A stretch of 64,000 nucleotides of DNA. It comes from Stenocarpella maydis. Lineage: Eukaryota > Ascomycota > Sordariomycetes > Diaporthales > Diaporthaceae. The stretch covers positions 372,001 through 436,000 of the forward strand of contig NQMI01000005.1 of assembly GCA_002270565.1 (NCBI GenBank), given 5' to 3'. Under the pieces are notes generated by a model. That model ran no database searches. It had not been told where the DNA came from and worked only from the letters and a program-made list of their open reading frames with translations. Positions within the stretch are counted from its first letter, which is position 1. The number at the start of each line of letters is the position of its first letter. Shown here piece after piece: positions 46,601-56,341 of this stretch. A program made the position numbers and the translations under genes.

Positions 46601-46791
46601 CCGGGCTCGCGCCAAGCCCCTTCGGGAGCCCCGGTGGCGGCATGAATATGGGCATGGGTTTCGGAGGCGGCGGGGTCGGAGGACCCGGCCCGATGATGAA
46701 GCCCGTCGTGCCTCCCCGGGGCATGAGGAACCGACGGCAGAGGAAGCCGATCCGGTTTATCGTTGAAAAGGGGGCTGGTGGGTTGAGATGA
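43630..46791 (+). CDS. cyclic-nucleotide-binding, F-box and leucine-rich-repeat protein
   Basis: Intronless frame of 1053 residues. Residues about 72-187 and 273-400 are two cNMP-binding domains. Both phosphate-binding cassettes keep the Glu and Arg that hold the cyclic phosphate (FFGEIGVLMKIPRTATI and YFGEVASLGLASGRTATV). A Lys/Arg-rich linker and a Ser/Pro/Thr-rich linker follow. Residues about 558-605 are an F-box (ALPDDILVMVFNQL, LRLVCSHWRRLL). Residues about 634-930 are Cys-containing leucine-rich repeats (LTLSYCKHITDRSMAHLA, LDLSFCCALSDTATEV). The tail is Gly/Met/Pro-rich and ends in basic RNRRQRKPIRFIVEK. F-box/LRR proteins recruit substrates to SCF ubiquitin ligases; paired with cNMP domains, this one could make substrate choice depend on cAMP, which is inference. 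Related architectures occur in other filamentous fungi. Confidence 0.92.
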   Translation: MRRSRVSTPPPSPYRALAHHHAQNGQQLSGSVSSMIRSFNVETNPSRPIRPSPLAASTIRDMPLDLVDRIRSFPLFRSAPDEFLAAIGKHLRPQVYAAHDIILTEGDDARSMYWLVRGVVAVTSRDGEAVYAELKAGAFFGEIGVLMKIPRTATIVARTKCMVVVLKKEDLHAELPMFPEMEKAILQEAQERLAILKKKQRERGMRPSHKTGTVNRDVVPGEVTTGDAGVIKEGTVVNSKKRKSPSPGIIEDPSVGGSALGSGYVDVRTTLKELPLFSELPADVLHFLGLSAQPVSYPPFTDIVRQGTAGHEIFFIVRGEAEVIREAAGDNNAKRMTRSSMLRPRLKAGQYFGEVASLGLASGRTATVRSITSVECLMIGGEALAELWKKCPPEIRSQVEQTARNRYPKADLDVDMKDVDEKDQAEEVDPFTPTKEILPSVTFNTPQYNTPQQSPSATKEHQENTRVYTDPDPYLSVDMENLRNRRRNSLAPPTPAQTDASASPNVNGPRSSVTLESSPLKLYSMSAPNTPPEDDEVAPSSKRQRTLTHRPASLQNLQKIALPDDILVMVFNQLNIVELLRLRLVCSHWRRLLTISDKLCKDVDLSPHNRYVTDWALANVIGPFISNRPEMVDISNCYHVTDEGFQAFWKLCGKNIKSWRMRSVWDVSAGQILEMSENSKELEEVDWSNCRKVGDNLLARVVGWVVPEPPPERKNVVIASSGVPGKSRSSKMQVVHWQQHPNAPPPGTVIGCPKLKHLTLSYCKHITDRSMAHLAAHASSRLESLSLTRCTSISDAGFQSWAPFRFPNLTRLCLADCTYLSDNAIVALVNSAKQLTHLDLSFCCALSDTATEVVALGLPLLRELRLAFCGSAVSDASLSCIALHLNELRGLSVRGCVRVTGVGVENVLEGCNRMEWIDVSQCKNLGAWLAGGGITRWGFDERGPGRWLPMSVVRGVPGQRTVNPALLMNNNMNVPRPQTPVNGGSANGNGPGLAPSPFGSPGGGMNMGMGFGGGGVGGPGPMMKPVVPPRGMRNRRQRKPIRFIVEKGAGGLR

Positions 46792-48596
46792 ACCTGCTGG
46801 GACTGGGCCAGGCTGCTCATCCCCCCTTCCTTCCTTTTCGCTGTCACTCCTTGCACACGCACACATGCTCAACAGAGAACATTACACGACGGGATACGAA
46901 TCAGATCGTTGCGGGTGTGCGATATTGTGCTGTAAGTGTTGTTGAAAACACCAAGGGGGGATTGCTGTTTTGGGGGATATCGTGGCATCATCATTGTCAT
47001 CATCATTACCATCGTATCACTTGCATCACAAATGGCGCTGAGGGAGGAGGTGGCGTTGTTCAAGAAACAGCCGTGAAGCCGGGGGGGAAAAAAAATAAAA
47101 AGCCCATGGTACACGGCACAACTTTGAGGCTTTTCCGGCCTCTCTCACACGCGAATGACAAAGACGGCCCAGGCTTGACTCCGTCTGTTGTCCTGCTCTT
47201 GTTCCTCTTTTTCTTCCTCTCTTTCGGTCGGTTTCATTCTTCGGAGTTGAGGGCCAGCATTTTTTTTTGTCACTAGTTTACCGGGGTTGCATGGATGAGA
47301 TGGGTTGGGTGGTGAGGCAGACGCTCTATGTGCCTGGATCACGCAGTCTTCTCCACGACGCAGACATGACCGTACACATACATACGTACATACACATACT
47401 GCGCGTGTGCCTGACTCCCTCTGGATATTTAGCATTATTTCGGAATATGGGATAGACAGACTATGATAATAGGATTGATCATATTAATCTTCGACAGCTC
47501 TTGGGCCCGGACGGTCTGTTCTGATTTGCGCGTCTCGCCCTATTGCTGGGATGGAGATATTCGTCACGTCCGAGGATCTTCCGCTCGTCCGGCGTCAGGA
47601 AGGTACATGCATACGTACGTGTCTATTCTGCTCTGCATGGCCTCCTGCGTTGCAGAGAATCAATCACCTTGCCGGTCCCCATCTCGACCAAGCCTGTTTA
47701 TCTCTGTGCTGCGTACTCCGCCCGCCAGTGCTGCGTCGGTGCCCAGGGACCACGATGTTCACAACACCTCTGAGGATTGAACGTCATTGGCAGGCCATCT
47801 CAAGCTACCTACTAGGGCACCCCCCACCCCCACCCCCCACCCCCCCAAAAAAATTCCGATCTGGTAATAATTGGGTCTCCTCTGACCTCAGGAAAAATCC
47901 GGGGGCAGGCAAGCACATTGTCATTGTCCATCTCCCCCATTCAGATCCACCTAAAGCACATGGTCAATCTCACTCACACGAAAACTGTTGCTGTCGTCCG
48001 TTGAACTTCACTCCGTTACCCTGCTGTGGTGGCAAAAGAATCGAAATCCATGTCCTCAGGAGCCCAACGTTGGTAATAGACATATCGTGTGTGGTACGAG
48101 ATTGTAAGGTGGGGCGGCATATCCATTGCGAGCGCAATGGCCTATTTACACATGCCAATTTGAACAAAATATATCTATACAGCAAAAAGTCGGGGCAAGG
48201 GGCACCCTAAACATACCCGCCCGAAAGCCTTCTTCCAAGCTGGCAAGATCAGCCGCAATAATGCCCTCCCTCCTCCTCGGGCGTGCCGAGAGCTCCCCCT
48301 GTTGCACACGGCAACATCTTGTACACACGATAGCTGGGCATTGGGCCCTCATCGCCTTTCCGCCTTGACGGATCCACCAAGGCTTAATCCCAAAGATGCG
48401 AGATTGGGGTCCCCCGGAGATTCTGTTGTTTATATAGTACAATGCCCGTTTCAAAACGCCGACGCTGAAGCAAGCACATACACACGCACCCGCGACACAG
48501 GAGGCAGCCCCCCAACAGCCCGGCCGTCTAGGTCTCATAGACCGTGATGGTCGTCACCTCGACGGGCTGGTGGGTAACTAGCCTCCCGTCAGGGAG
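46792..48596. other. convergent intergenic stretch
   Basis: 3' flanks of the F-box gene and the protease. Contains a CAT microsatellite-like run near 46986-47010, a TACA run near 47373-47395 and a C/A homopurine-homopyrimidine block at 47819-47853. No gene is supported. Confidence 0.45.
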
Positions 48597-49961
48597 TCAC
48601 AACTTCTTGGAGGCCCAGCCGAGCTGCTCGTTCTCGCCGTCGAAGACGACAAAGGCGGCCTTGAGGGCGACGTCGCCGAAGATGGCGAAGCCGATGCCGC
48701 TGTCGTCCTGGATGCCGCCGTAGCAGCTGCTGTTGGTGCTGTCGACCGGCGCGTAGTTGATGTAGCTGCCAGGGACGGTGACGGTGGCCTTGCCGACGCC
48801 GAAGCTGAAGTCCGGGAGCTCGGTGTGGCAGGGGAAGACGTAGCCGCCGTTGATCCGGTCGTAGCTGGAGGTATTGACGGCACCGTAGTAGGCGTTGACG
48901 ACGTCGGTGGGCAGAAGCATCAGAGTGGTGCCGGTGTCGGCAATGCCGGTGATGGGGTCTGCCTTGTAGGCGTTGGAGCCGACTTGGTAGCCAGTCGTGT
49001 TGAAGGTCCAGAAACCATCGGAGCTGTCGACGGGGACGTACTCGATCTCGCCCGTGTAGGCGGTCTCGTCGATGTAACCGAAGTTGTAGGTACCGGCTAT
49101 GGGAGAGGGTTAAAAAATTGTCTCACGACGTGCGCTGGATAGTGACTTACGCGCTCCAGCCTTCAGGTCGGCAGTGAAGAGATACTTGTCGAGCGTGGGC
49201 CTGGCAGCCTCGAAAAAGGTCTTTTGCTTCTTGGGCGACGCCGTGTTAAGCTTTCCGAAAGCCAGACCAAGCAGGCCATCGATGTCGGAGTCGGCAGTAA
49301 ACTCAGCAGAGACATCAGTCGCGGCCTCGACGCCCATGGGGTAAACAGACAGGCCGCCAACAGTCACATTGTCGTAGTAGACCTCTCCCTTGGAAGAACT
49401 GCCATCACCGTAGCTGATGTCCCAGGTCGATCCCTGGAGCTTGGAGCTGGTGTTGGAAGCGCGGGGGTTGTACACCTCCTGTCCCTTGACGTCGCTGGCA
49501 GGAGTATCGGAAGAGTACACCCACAGGTCGGCAGAGCCCGTGTCGAAGTCGAGGTTGAGCGTCTGAGGGGGCGTGCCGATCTGGACAGGGGTGAGGTACT
49601 CGACGTCGTACTCCTCGGGGGTGGCGGCCGCGGATCCAGTGGCCCTCCTGTCCTTGATGGGGAGGTTAGGGAGGCGGACGCCCTGGAGCTCGGATATGAT
49701 CTTGTTGCGGATGCGGGAGACGGCCGAGGACAAGTCCTCGGGAACGGCGGCGCCATACTTGAGGTAGGCCTTTTGGCGCTGGGCGGGCCCGTTCTTGATG
49801 GTGCCCTTTTGCTTCAGGTTACGCACCTGCTTCAGCGAGGTGGTGCCAGAAGGAAAAACCGGGACCGGTACCCTGGGGGGGATGGTAGGGGAAGCCGAGG
49901 CGATGTCGACCGCGGCCATGGTAGCCGCAAGGAAGGCGGCGAAGGAGGTTGTGGGCTGCAT
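48597..49961 (-). CDS. secreted pepsin-like aspartic protease (family A1)
   Basis: Acid endopeptidase secreted as a zymogen. Two exons (49151-49961 and 48597-49096) give 436 residues. A signal peptide of about 24 residues and a basic propeptide (to about residue 107, ending IKDRRATG) precede the mature chain. Catalytic residues are Asp140 in DFDTGSADLWV and Asp324 in IADTGTTLMLL. The flap Tyr lies in ISYGDGSSSKG, and the C-terminal FGDVALKAAFVVFD block is standard. A disulphide pair (PCHTEL and SSCYGG) lies where endothiapepsin/aspergillopepsin types have it. The splice turns GA|P into the family GTYNFGYID block. Probably acts in extracellular protein breakdown. Confidence 0.94.
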
Positions 49962-50710
49962 TGTGGCTGTAGAATTTACTGCTCAAGCAGTGTCTACAAA
50001 TCAAGGGTGGTGGCACAGAAGGGTACAAGCTGATATAAAGCAAGCAATTAAGATGTGAAAGAGAGCGAGAGTGAGAAGTGCGAAGCAGCTTGGAGGAACG
50101 ACCGTAGCGACCCTGGAAGCGAGAGAAGTAAGAAAAGGGCAAAGAGCGACGAGAGTATACTTCCAAGTAAATATTGGTATCGAGGATCTCTGAAGGAGAG
50201 AGAGGTCAGGACACAGAGCGCGACGGGCGGCTCAACTCCTTTTTAATATGAAGATGATCAGAGTGGACTGGGCCACTCCGGCCAGGAGCCAGGGAGCGGA
50301 GGAAGCGAAGTCACTGTACTGTAATGCAGTGGATCATCAACGGATACCCACATATGATGTTCGGCGTTACCCAGGCACTGCCAGGCAGGCCAGGTTAGGG
50401 AAGGCTCGGGCCAGGGCCAGGGCCATTTGGACCACTCAAGCGCACGTGTGCCTGTCATTTTGCGTGATGGCGTCTTCCCCGGGATTAGGACAGGTAGGAC
50501 AAGGGCGACGACATAGCCACGCAGGCCGGCCAGGCGTCACAAGTTGTCTCCCGATGAAGCCAGCTCTGGGCAGAAGCGGCAGGCCGTGGTTCATAATTCG
50601 CCCCGAGGTAGCTTATTCCCGCGGCGTGTATGCGCAGGCCAGGGGGTTGACGTGAGGGCCGTGAGGGTCGGACGACGTCGAGCAGCCTTGAAGGCCTGGC
50701 AAGGCATTCC

Positions 50711-50758
50711 TGCCGTCCTGCCGTCCTGCCGTCCTGCCGCCCTGCCGCCCTGCCGTCC
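50711..50758. repeat. 8-bp minisatellite, six copies
   Basis: Six head-to-tail units of TGCCGTCC or TGCCGCCC. Confidence 0.9.
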
Positions 50759-51406
50759 GATGTTGGTTGGATATGTTTTCTTGGGGGCCGCATGCATGTA
50801 CACTGCTTGGCGCAATATGGAGGGAAACATGTTTTGGTCGTGTCGTCGGCGCTTGTTGCAAAGTTGCGGCTGCAAGACGGCACGGCATAGCGCGTGTTTG
50901 AAACAAGCCAACACCCAGCAGGCCTGGCAGGCAGGGGCACGACGTGCAGGGCCGGTGGGCGGGTGGGTAGGCGCAGCTCAATGCGGTGGAGGTGAGCCCC
51001 GGACAGTAAATCATCAACAGGAACCAGGCGAATCAGAGGTCCTGGCAGGACGCGGGTGGCAGCGTTCAGGGGTTGGACGACGACAGATGAGGTCTGGCCC
51101 AGGCTGGCTGACTGGCGAAGGGAGAGCGTGTGATATCGGCAGACCAGGGTCCAAGGGGCGCTATGCCCTTGGCAGACTTGGCGGGTGATCCTCTCACTTC
51201 AGAGAAATAAGCTTAGCCAACGCTGGTCGCAGTGGACCATCGCCGAGGCGAGAAGCCCACGCAGATGCCCTGGCCCAGGAGCTCCCAACGCTGGTTCGGT
51301 GACGGCGGGCATGGACGAGCGGGTTGGCTTTTGAGATGGCCATGGCGAACAATGAGAGGTGTGGCTGGCAGCGGTTTAGAAAGCCGTTGACCAGCCACTG
51401 ACTGAC

Positions 51407-51446
51407 TGCATGGCTGGCTGCATGGCTGCATGGCTGCATGGCTGCA
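51407..51446. repeat. TGCATGGC tandem repeat
   Basis: Four 8-base units interrupted once by TGGC; low-complexity, GC-balanced. Confidence 0.85.
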
Positions 51447-52114
51447 AATCGATGGGGCCCCGATTTCTGAAATGTCGTAGCAAGGCCGTCGATCTCTGTC
51501 TTGCTGTCATGCACCTTGGCCGGGCTTGGGTGGTGGTGCCTTCAACACAAGCCCCTGAACCCCCCGGATGCCGATATTGCACGCCCCAGCAGCTAGATTG
51601 CAGGTCTGTCAGCCTCGTCTGCCAAGGCCAGGGCCAAGGTCAGGGCAAGAGGGCAATCGGATTGGGGGATAACTCGACTCGACAAGGCGACGTTGATCAA
51701 GCCGCGGACTGACTGTCACAGACAACCAGGCGTAGGCCAAGGCGGGCAGGCATACCGAGGCTTTGGCGACGAGAGCCGTAGCTCCTGGGCGGCTATGCTT
51801 GGTTTGACTGCAGATGGATGCAGATGCAGGTAATAAGGGGAGAAGGGCGCATGTTAGACGAGGAACAGGACCTCTGACAGGAAAGGCGCGACGTCAGCTG
51901 GGGCCGTGATGTACCTTGGTACCTTCCTAGGTACCACTGTACTTGTCCACCCTGGCAGCGTGCCTGCATGATGAGTATACTTGGGTACCTGGCCAAGTAG
52001 AGGTACATCTTGCAGTAACCCTCACAACGGCTTCCAACCGCCAAGACTCGACTGCTCTATGCCCAAGGTTCTGAACCCTCTCCGACTTTGCTTTTCTCCC
52101 TCTTTCTGTCTCTC

Positions 52115-52136
52115 CCCCCCCCCCNNNCCCCCCCCA
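52115..52136. other. assembly gap within a C homopolymer
   Basis: Runs of C on both sides of three N bases (52125-52127). The true length of the homopolymer is unknown. Confidence 0.95.
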
Positions 52137-53597
52137 ATCAATCATTCCACATGTCTTTAATTCCGTCATGCCGACTTTCCATGGCGGGCCCTTTTAGCAT
52201 CCCAGCTTTCTCGGCATGAGCCGCTGACTAGCCACACAGACAGCTGCTCCCAAACTTCATGTCTCTTGGTTCCTTCAGAGGCAGCCAGGTCCACAGGTCC
52301 ATTGCCTGCACCGCCGAGACAACATTGCTCTGACCAACGGGCGCTCTGCATGTGCGTGACCAAGACCGAGAGCCAAGACGCGGGTGCTGCAATGGGCGTT
52401 CTTGAACGGCGATCATCATCTCGGCATCTGGACCTCATCGCCCGGCAGGTTTACTTGTTGTTACACTGCCGCTGGGACATCTGGATGAGCAACCCAAGCC
52501 CTCTTGACAGACCTCCAGAGTCTCGTGAGCTGGATATTGGCTATGAGACACACGTCTCCTGTTCCCGCCTGGGTTGTGTCCCGCCATACCTCCTTGTCTT
52601 AGGAAACCTTCCACGTCTAGTGACCATGGGCGCCGTGATCACGTTGATTAGCTAGTTAGCTGGAAATACATGAGCGGAAACGCCGAGGACTGGTTGGTTG
52701 CAACTTCCTCGCCTCGAGTACCTGCTGAGGTTGCTGGTAAAGGTCGATTGCAAATCTCACGACTGTGGCACCATAATTTGACTGCTCACCCCTTATCGTA
52801 AATCGAACCTGTCCAATCAAGAGCTGAGTTATTTACTCGATTCCCGCAATCTCCTCGGCTTCATAACGTGAGACTTGGGTGTGGCGGATTATGAAATAAT
52901 ATCTAGAGCAATCAATCGATTAGAGCACACCAATCGATATTATATCTACACCCGGTGGAATTGCAGTATCTTGCTTTCATTAGCAACTATAATAATCTCA
53001 GAAGTTATTGAATGCCATAGACTAAACTCTCCTATCTCTGTAACACAAGGCGAGCAGCTGGAACGTTATGATCGTGGTGCGCTGTCCTATATCCTTCATA
53101 TTACATCGAAGAACAATCAACAACCACCAATTTGGGCGATAAGCTATAGAAGAGCTGAATTTCCACGTTCTGGTTTTATGCACCTTCAACATGGTAGGGC
53201 CCAAAAGCAGGTCCAAATTCGGTGCTCGACAGGCCTTGATCATGCGATCTCTGCAAGTAATGGCTGAGTTCTTGACATCTCAATCGGCCAAATCCTAAGT
53301 AAACTCCGATTATCGCTTTAAGGGCCCCCGTCGAAGCCCCCATCGCAGCAGGTTACCGCAGTACCTAACCCCTTGCCGGTGGCCACGCATTGGACCCAGA
53401 GGCACCCGGTGATGGCCCCGGAACCACAGCACGAGGCAAAGATGGATTCTTTTCTGCATTCACCATTGTAGCAAGAGATATTGCTACCGGGCTAATGACC
53501 ACAACTTCTGCCTGCGCAAGTTGTGTGTATAATTTCATCCACCCGTGTCCGGGTCCACGAATCAGTCGGTATGAACAGCCTTGGGATATCCAAACTC

Positions 53598-55689
53598 TCA
53601 TTCCCCGGCAGCTGCCAGCTTCTCTGCCCCGCCGCTTTCCTCAGTCTCTTCCGCAAGCCCATCCCTCTCTCGACCGGTCAAGACAGGCCCCATGACGCCT
53701 TCAACCTCATCCACAGTTGACTTGGGCCCGGTGAACCACTTCCTAGCCGCGGCAAAGTAATAGACGGACGCGCCTCCCCAGAGCGCCATGTTCACCACGA
53801 CCGTGTAGTTCATGGTCTCCGGCGTCGGGTCTGGCCCGCCGACGGGGAACATCGCCAGCACGATCCCGAACGCTAGGAATATGATGGCAGCCCACGCCAC
53901 AGGGATACTGAACCTGTCTCCGGTGTAAAAGGCGCCCGGGGTGAATTTATCCCTCCCCCATACTGCGCGTGCAAAGATTGGGATGCCCCAGGCAAGGTTG
54001 TTGCCAGCCACAGCCAGGGAGAACAGCGCGGACGCGGCTGCTGGCGCGATCAGGCAAAGGAGGCCCAGTATGATGGCGACGAAGACCGCGCCCCAGACCG
54101 CGCGGAGCGGGATGTAGCCGAAAGTTTTGGACTGTGGCGGACGTTAGGACGGGCCGTGACTCGCTTTGCCTCATAGAAGGAGTATTACTCACAATGCGGC
54201 GGAAGAAGGACGAAAACGGCAAGGCACCGTCTCGTGAGAAGGCCCACATCTGACGTGAAGCTGCTATCGTAATGGAGTACCCCATAAGATATTGGACGAT
54301 GAACAAAAAGGCGATAAACCCCATGGCCCCCTGTTTGCCTAATGCATCGTAGTAGATTTGGGCCATCTGAAATGAGAAGGTCAGCATCGCACAACAGAAC
54401 GGCCCAGGGGTGCTCGAGAGACACTCACGGGCTGGCCAAAGGAGCTCCCCAGCACGTTCTCAATATCGGGGTCGATGCACGCAGCGAGCACAATAACAAT
54501 CACAAAGCCCAGGCCCCAGCACATCCCAATCGAGCTCAGGATGCCCAGCGGGACGGCCTTGGCGGCGTTGCTCGCCTCCTCGCTCATGTGGACACAGCTG
54601 TCAAAGGCCCCGATGGTCCAGATGGGCGACAGCCACGCGAGCATGAAAGCCCAGCCCGTCGGCCACGTGGTCAGGTTCTGCACGGTGGCGAAGATGAAGC
54701 GCCCGTCGTTGCGCCTGTTGGCCATCCCCACCGGCAGGGCGATGATGGTCGACAGGATCAGGGCGATGTTCTTTAGGAACGGTTTAGCTGCTGGTCCGGT
54801 TGTCTAGCCCGAGGGTTGAGGACAGGAGACATACTAGGAATGCGGCAAAGGTCTGGAGCTTGTTCATTATCTTGGTCAGGGTGGACGCGATTATGCCGTG
54901 CGTGAGCGTGCAAACCATGAACACAACGTATACTATCCCATTGCTCGGAGTCCATTCGCCATCGGTTGAGATGACTATGACCGCGCAAAACATAAGGGCG
55001 AATCCATCTGCGATGTAGTCGACATGTCAGCTGCAGTCCGCGCAGAACACGGAGATTCCTTACAGTTGATGGAGCATAGTCCGCCGATCAGGCCCAGACT
55101 GTTGCTATATCCGACCAAGAAGCATAAGTAATTCCTCATCTTGGGCGAACTGAAATAATGCGTCCACCAGTACAATCCTCCAGAAGTAGGCATCGCGCTT
55201 CCCAGATCCGCCATTGCCAGGCCGACGACAAAGATACAACCGCTGGCCAGGAACCACGACCATACCATTCCAGCCGGCCCGGCCGGGAGGGAGAAGGCGA
55301 GCGTACTGGCGATAGACGGAAGCAGTCCCATTATGGAAAAAGCGATGCCAAAGACCTTATTTAAGAGTCAGCTGTTAAAGAACCAGGGAAGAAGGTTCAT
55401 CCAAAGACAACGTGGAACAGGCCACAGTGTGGCCATGACTTTCGAGACATTGGCTCCGGGGAGGTGATTGTTATTCCCAAGCAGGTGAAAAGGGGTTCTA
55501 AAAGCTGACCTCAAGCGTCGAGAAGTTTCGCTTCAGCTCTTGCTTGTATCCCATCTTTGCGAGTAGCTCCGCGTCTGCCTCGCTTGCCAGGACCACGCCA
55601 TCATCCCCGGTTGTCACGAGGTCTGCGTGGTGCTGTGGCGCCTCGGCCGGAGCACCATCGGAAGAGGAGATCTTCTCCGAGGTCGACAT
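53598..55689 (-). CDS. amino-acid/GABA/choline-type permease (APC superfamily)
   Basis: Proton-coupled uptake transporter of the plasma or vacuolar membrane. Six exons (55510-55689, 55064-55355, 54835-55007, 54429-54770, 54193-54366, 53598-54131) join to 564 residues. A cytosolic N-terminus of about 60 residues is followed by the family start NFSTLEVFGIAFSIMGLLPS and about twelve membrane helices. Family landmarks are ADLGSAMPTSGGLYWW, the sixth-helix WTIGAFDSCVHMSEEASNA, and AASRQMWAFSRDGALPF with the conserved FSRDG loop. Together these match fungal GABA (Uga4-like) and choline permeases. The last 45 residues are acidic and polar. Substrate cannot be fixed. An in-frame ATG 111 bases further upstream (55800) exists; the downstream one gives the usual start. 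Confidence 0.92.
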
Positions 55690-56341
55690 TTTTTTTTTTG
55701 AGGTCAGAAGGCCTATCTCTGCAATCTGAGTCCCTGTTGTAGATGGGCAGCAGGTGGTGAGAATGGCCTTTAACTTTTGGCTGCTCACTCGCACTGACAT
55801 CTGGAATGACGTGAGAAGAGCATGGCGCCGGAGATCATTGCGAAGCGACCGGCAGATCCAGCGGGATGGTACAGCTAAAGTATAATTTGCTCTAAGGCGA
55901 GGCCCCTTATTATCATGCTAAGATCAACGATAAAGCTGTCCGAATTGGCGAATGATACCACTCTGCCTGCCTGTCGTCCTCCACTGATAAGCCGTTAGCT
56001 GCGAGACTGTGCCTAAGCATATCCCGCTTTGGCTGCGGCGCGAGGCGGGGGCGGGGATATAATTGCCGTGTTGGGGGAAGCTTGGGATGATATCCTTGGG
56101 CAGATCGGAATCGGGGTATTGTTCTTATCTCGTGTATGACATGCGGTCCGTCCTCCTCAACTCCACTTGCCCGTGGCGTCTTGCTGTTTGATAACAGCGG
56201 AAATTGTGGGGCATTTCTCAAACAGACTGTCCCGTTGCTCACCATCAATTCTGGATTAATTCACGCATTGCTGCCCTACTCCTGAGCGGCTGACTATTAA
56301 ATAAGAGTCTCCAGACAAATGACAAGCGAAGATGGATCGGG
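55690..56341. other. intergenic
   Basis: Upstream region of the permease and 3' flank of the second HET gene; a T-run (55690-55699) sits next to the start codon. No gene. Confidence 0.45.

Larger units (their letters stand above)
49962..53597. other. gene-free stretch with minisatellites and an assembly gap
   Basis: About 3.6 kb with no supported gene. It contains an 8-bp minisatellite (50711-50758), a TGCATGGC repeat (51407-51446), a gap of three N inside a C-run (52115-52136) and short CCTAGGTACC-type motifs near 51910-51940. Reading frames here are short and without domains. Confidence 0.5.

Noticed and set aside
46023..46872. Long minus-strand frames of about 200-280 residues
   Set aside because: Antisense to the LRR and Gly-rich tail of the cNMP/F-box gene.
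49224..50033. 269-residue plus-strand frame
   Set aside because: Antisense shadow of the aspartic protease gene; Gly/Val/Asp-rich composition is a by-product of GC-rich codons.
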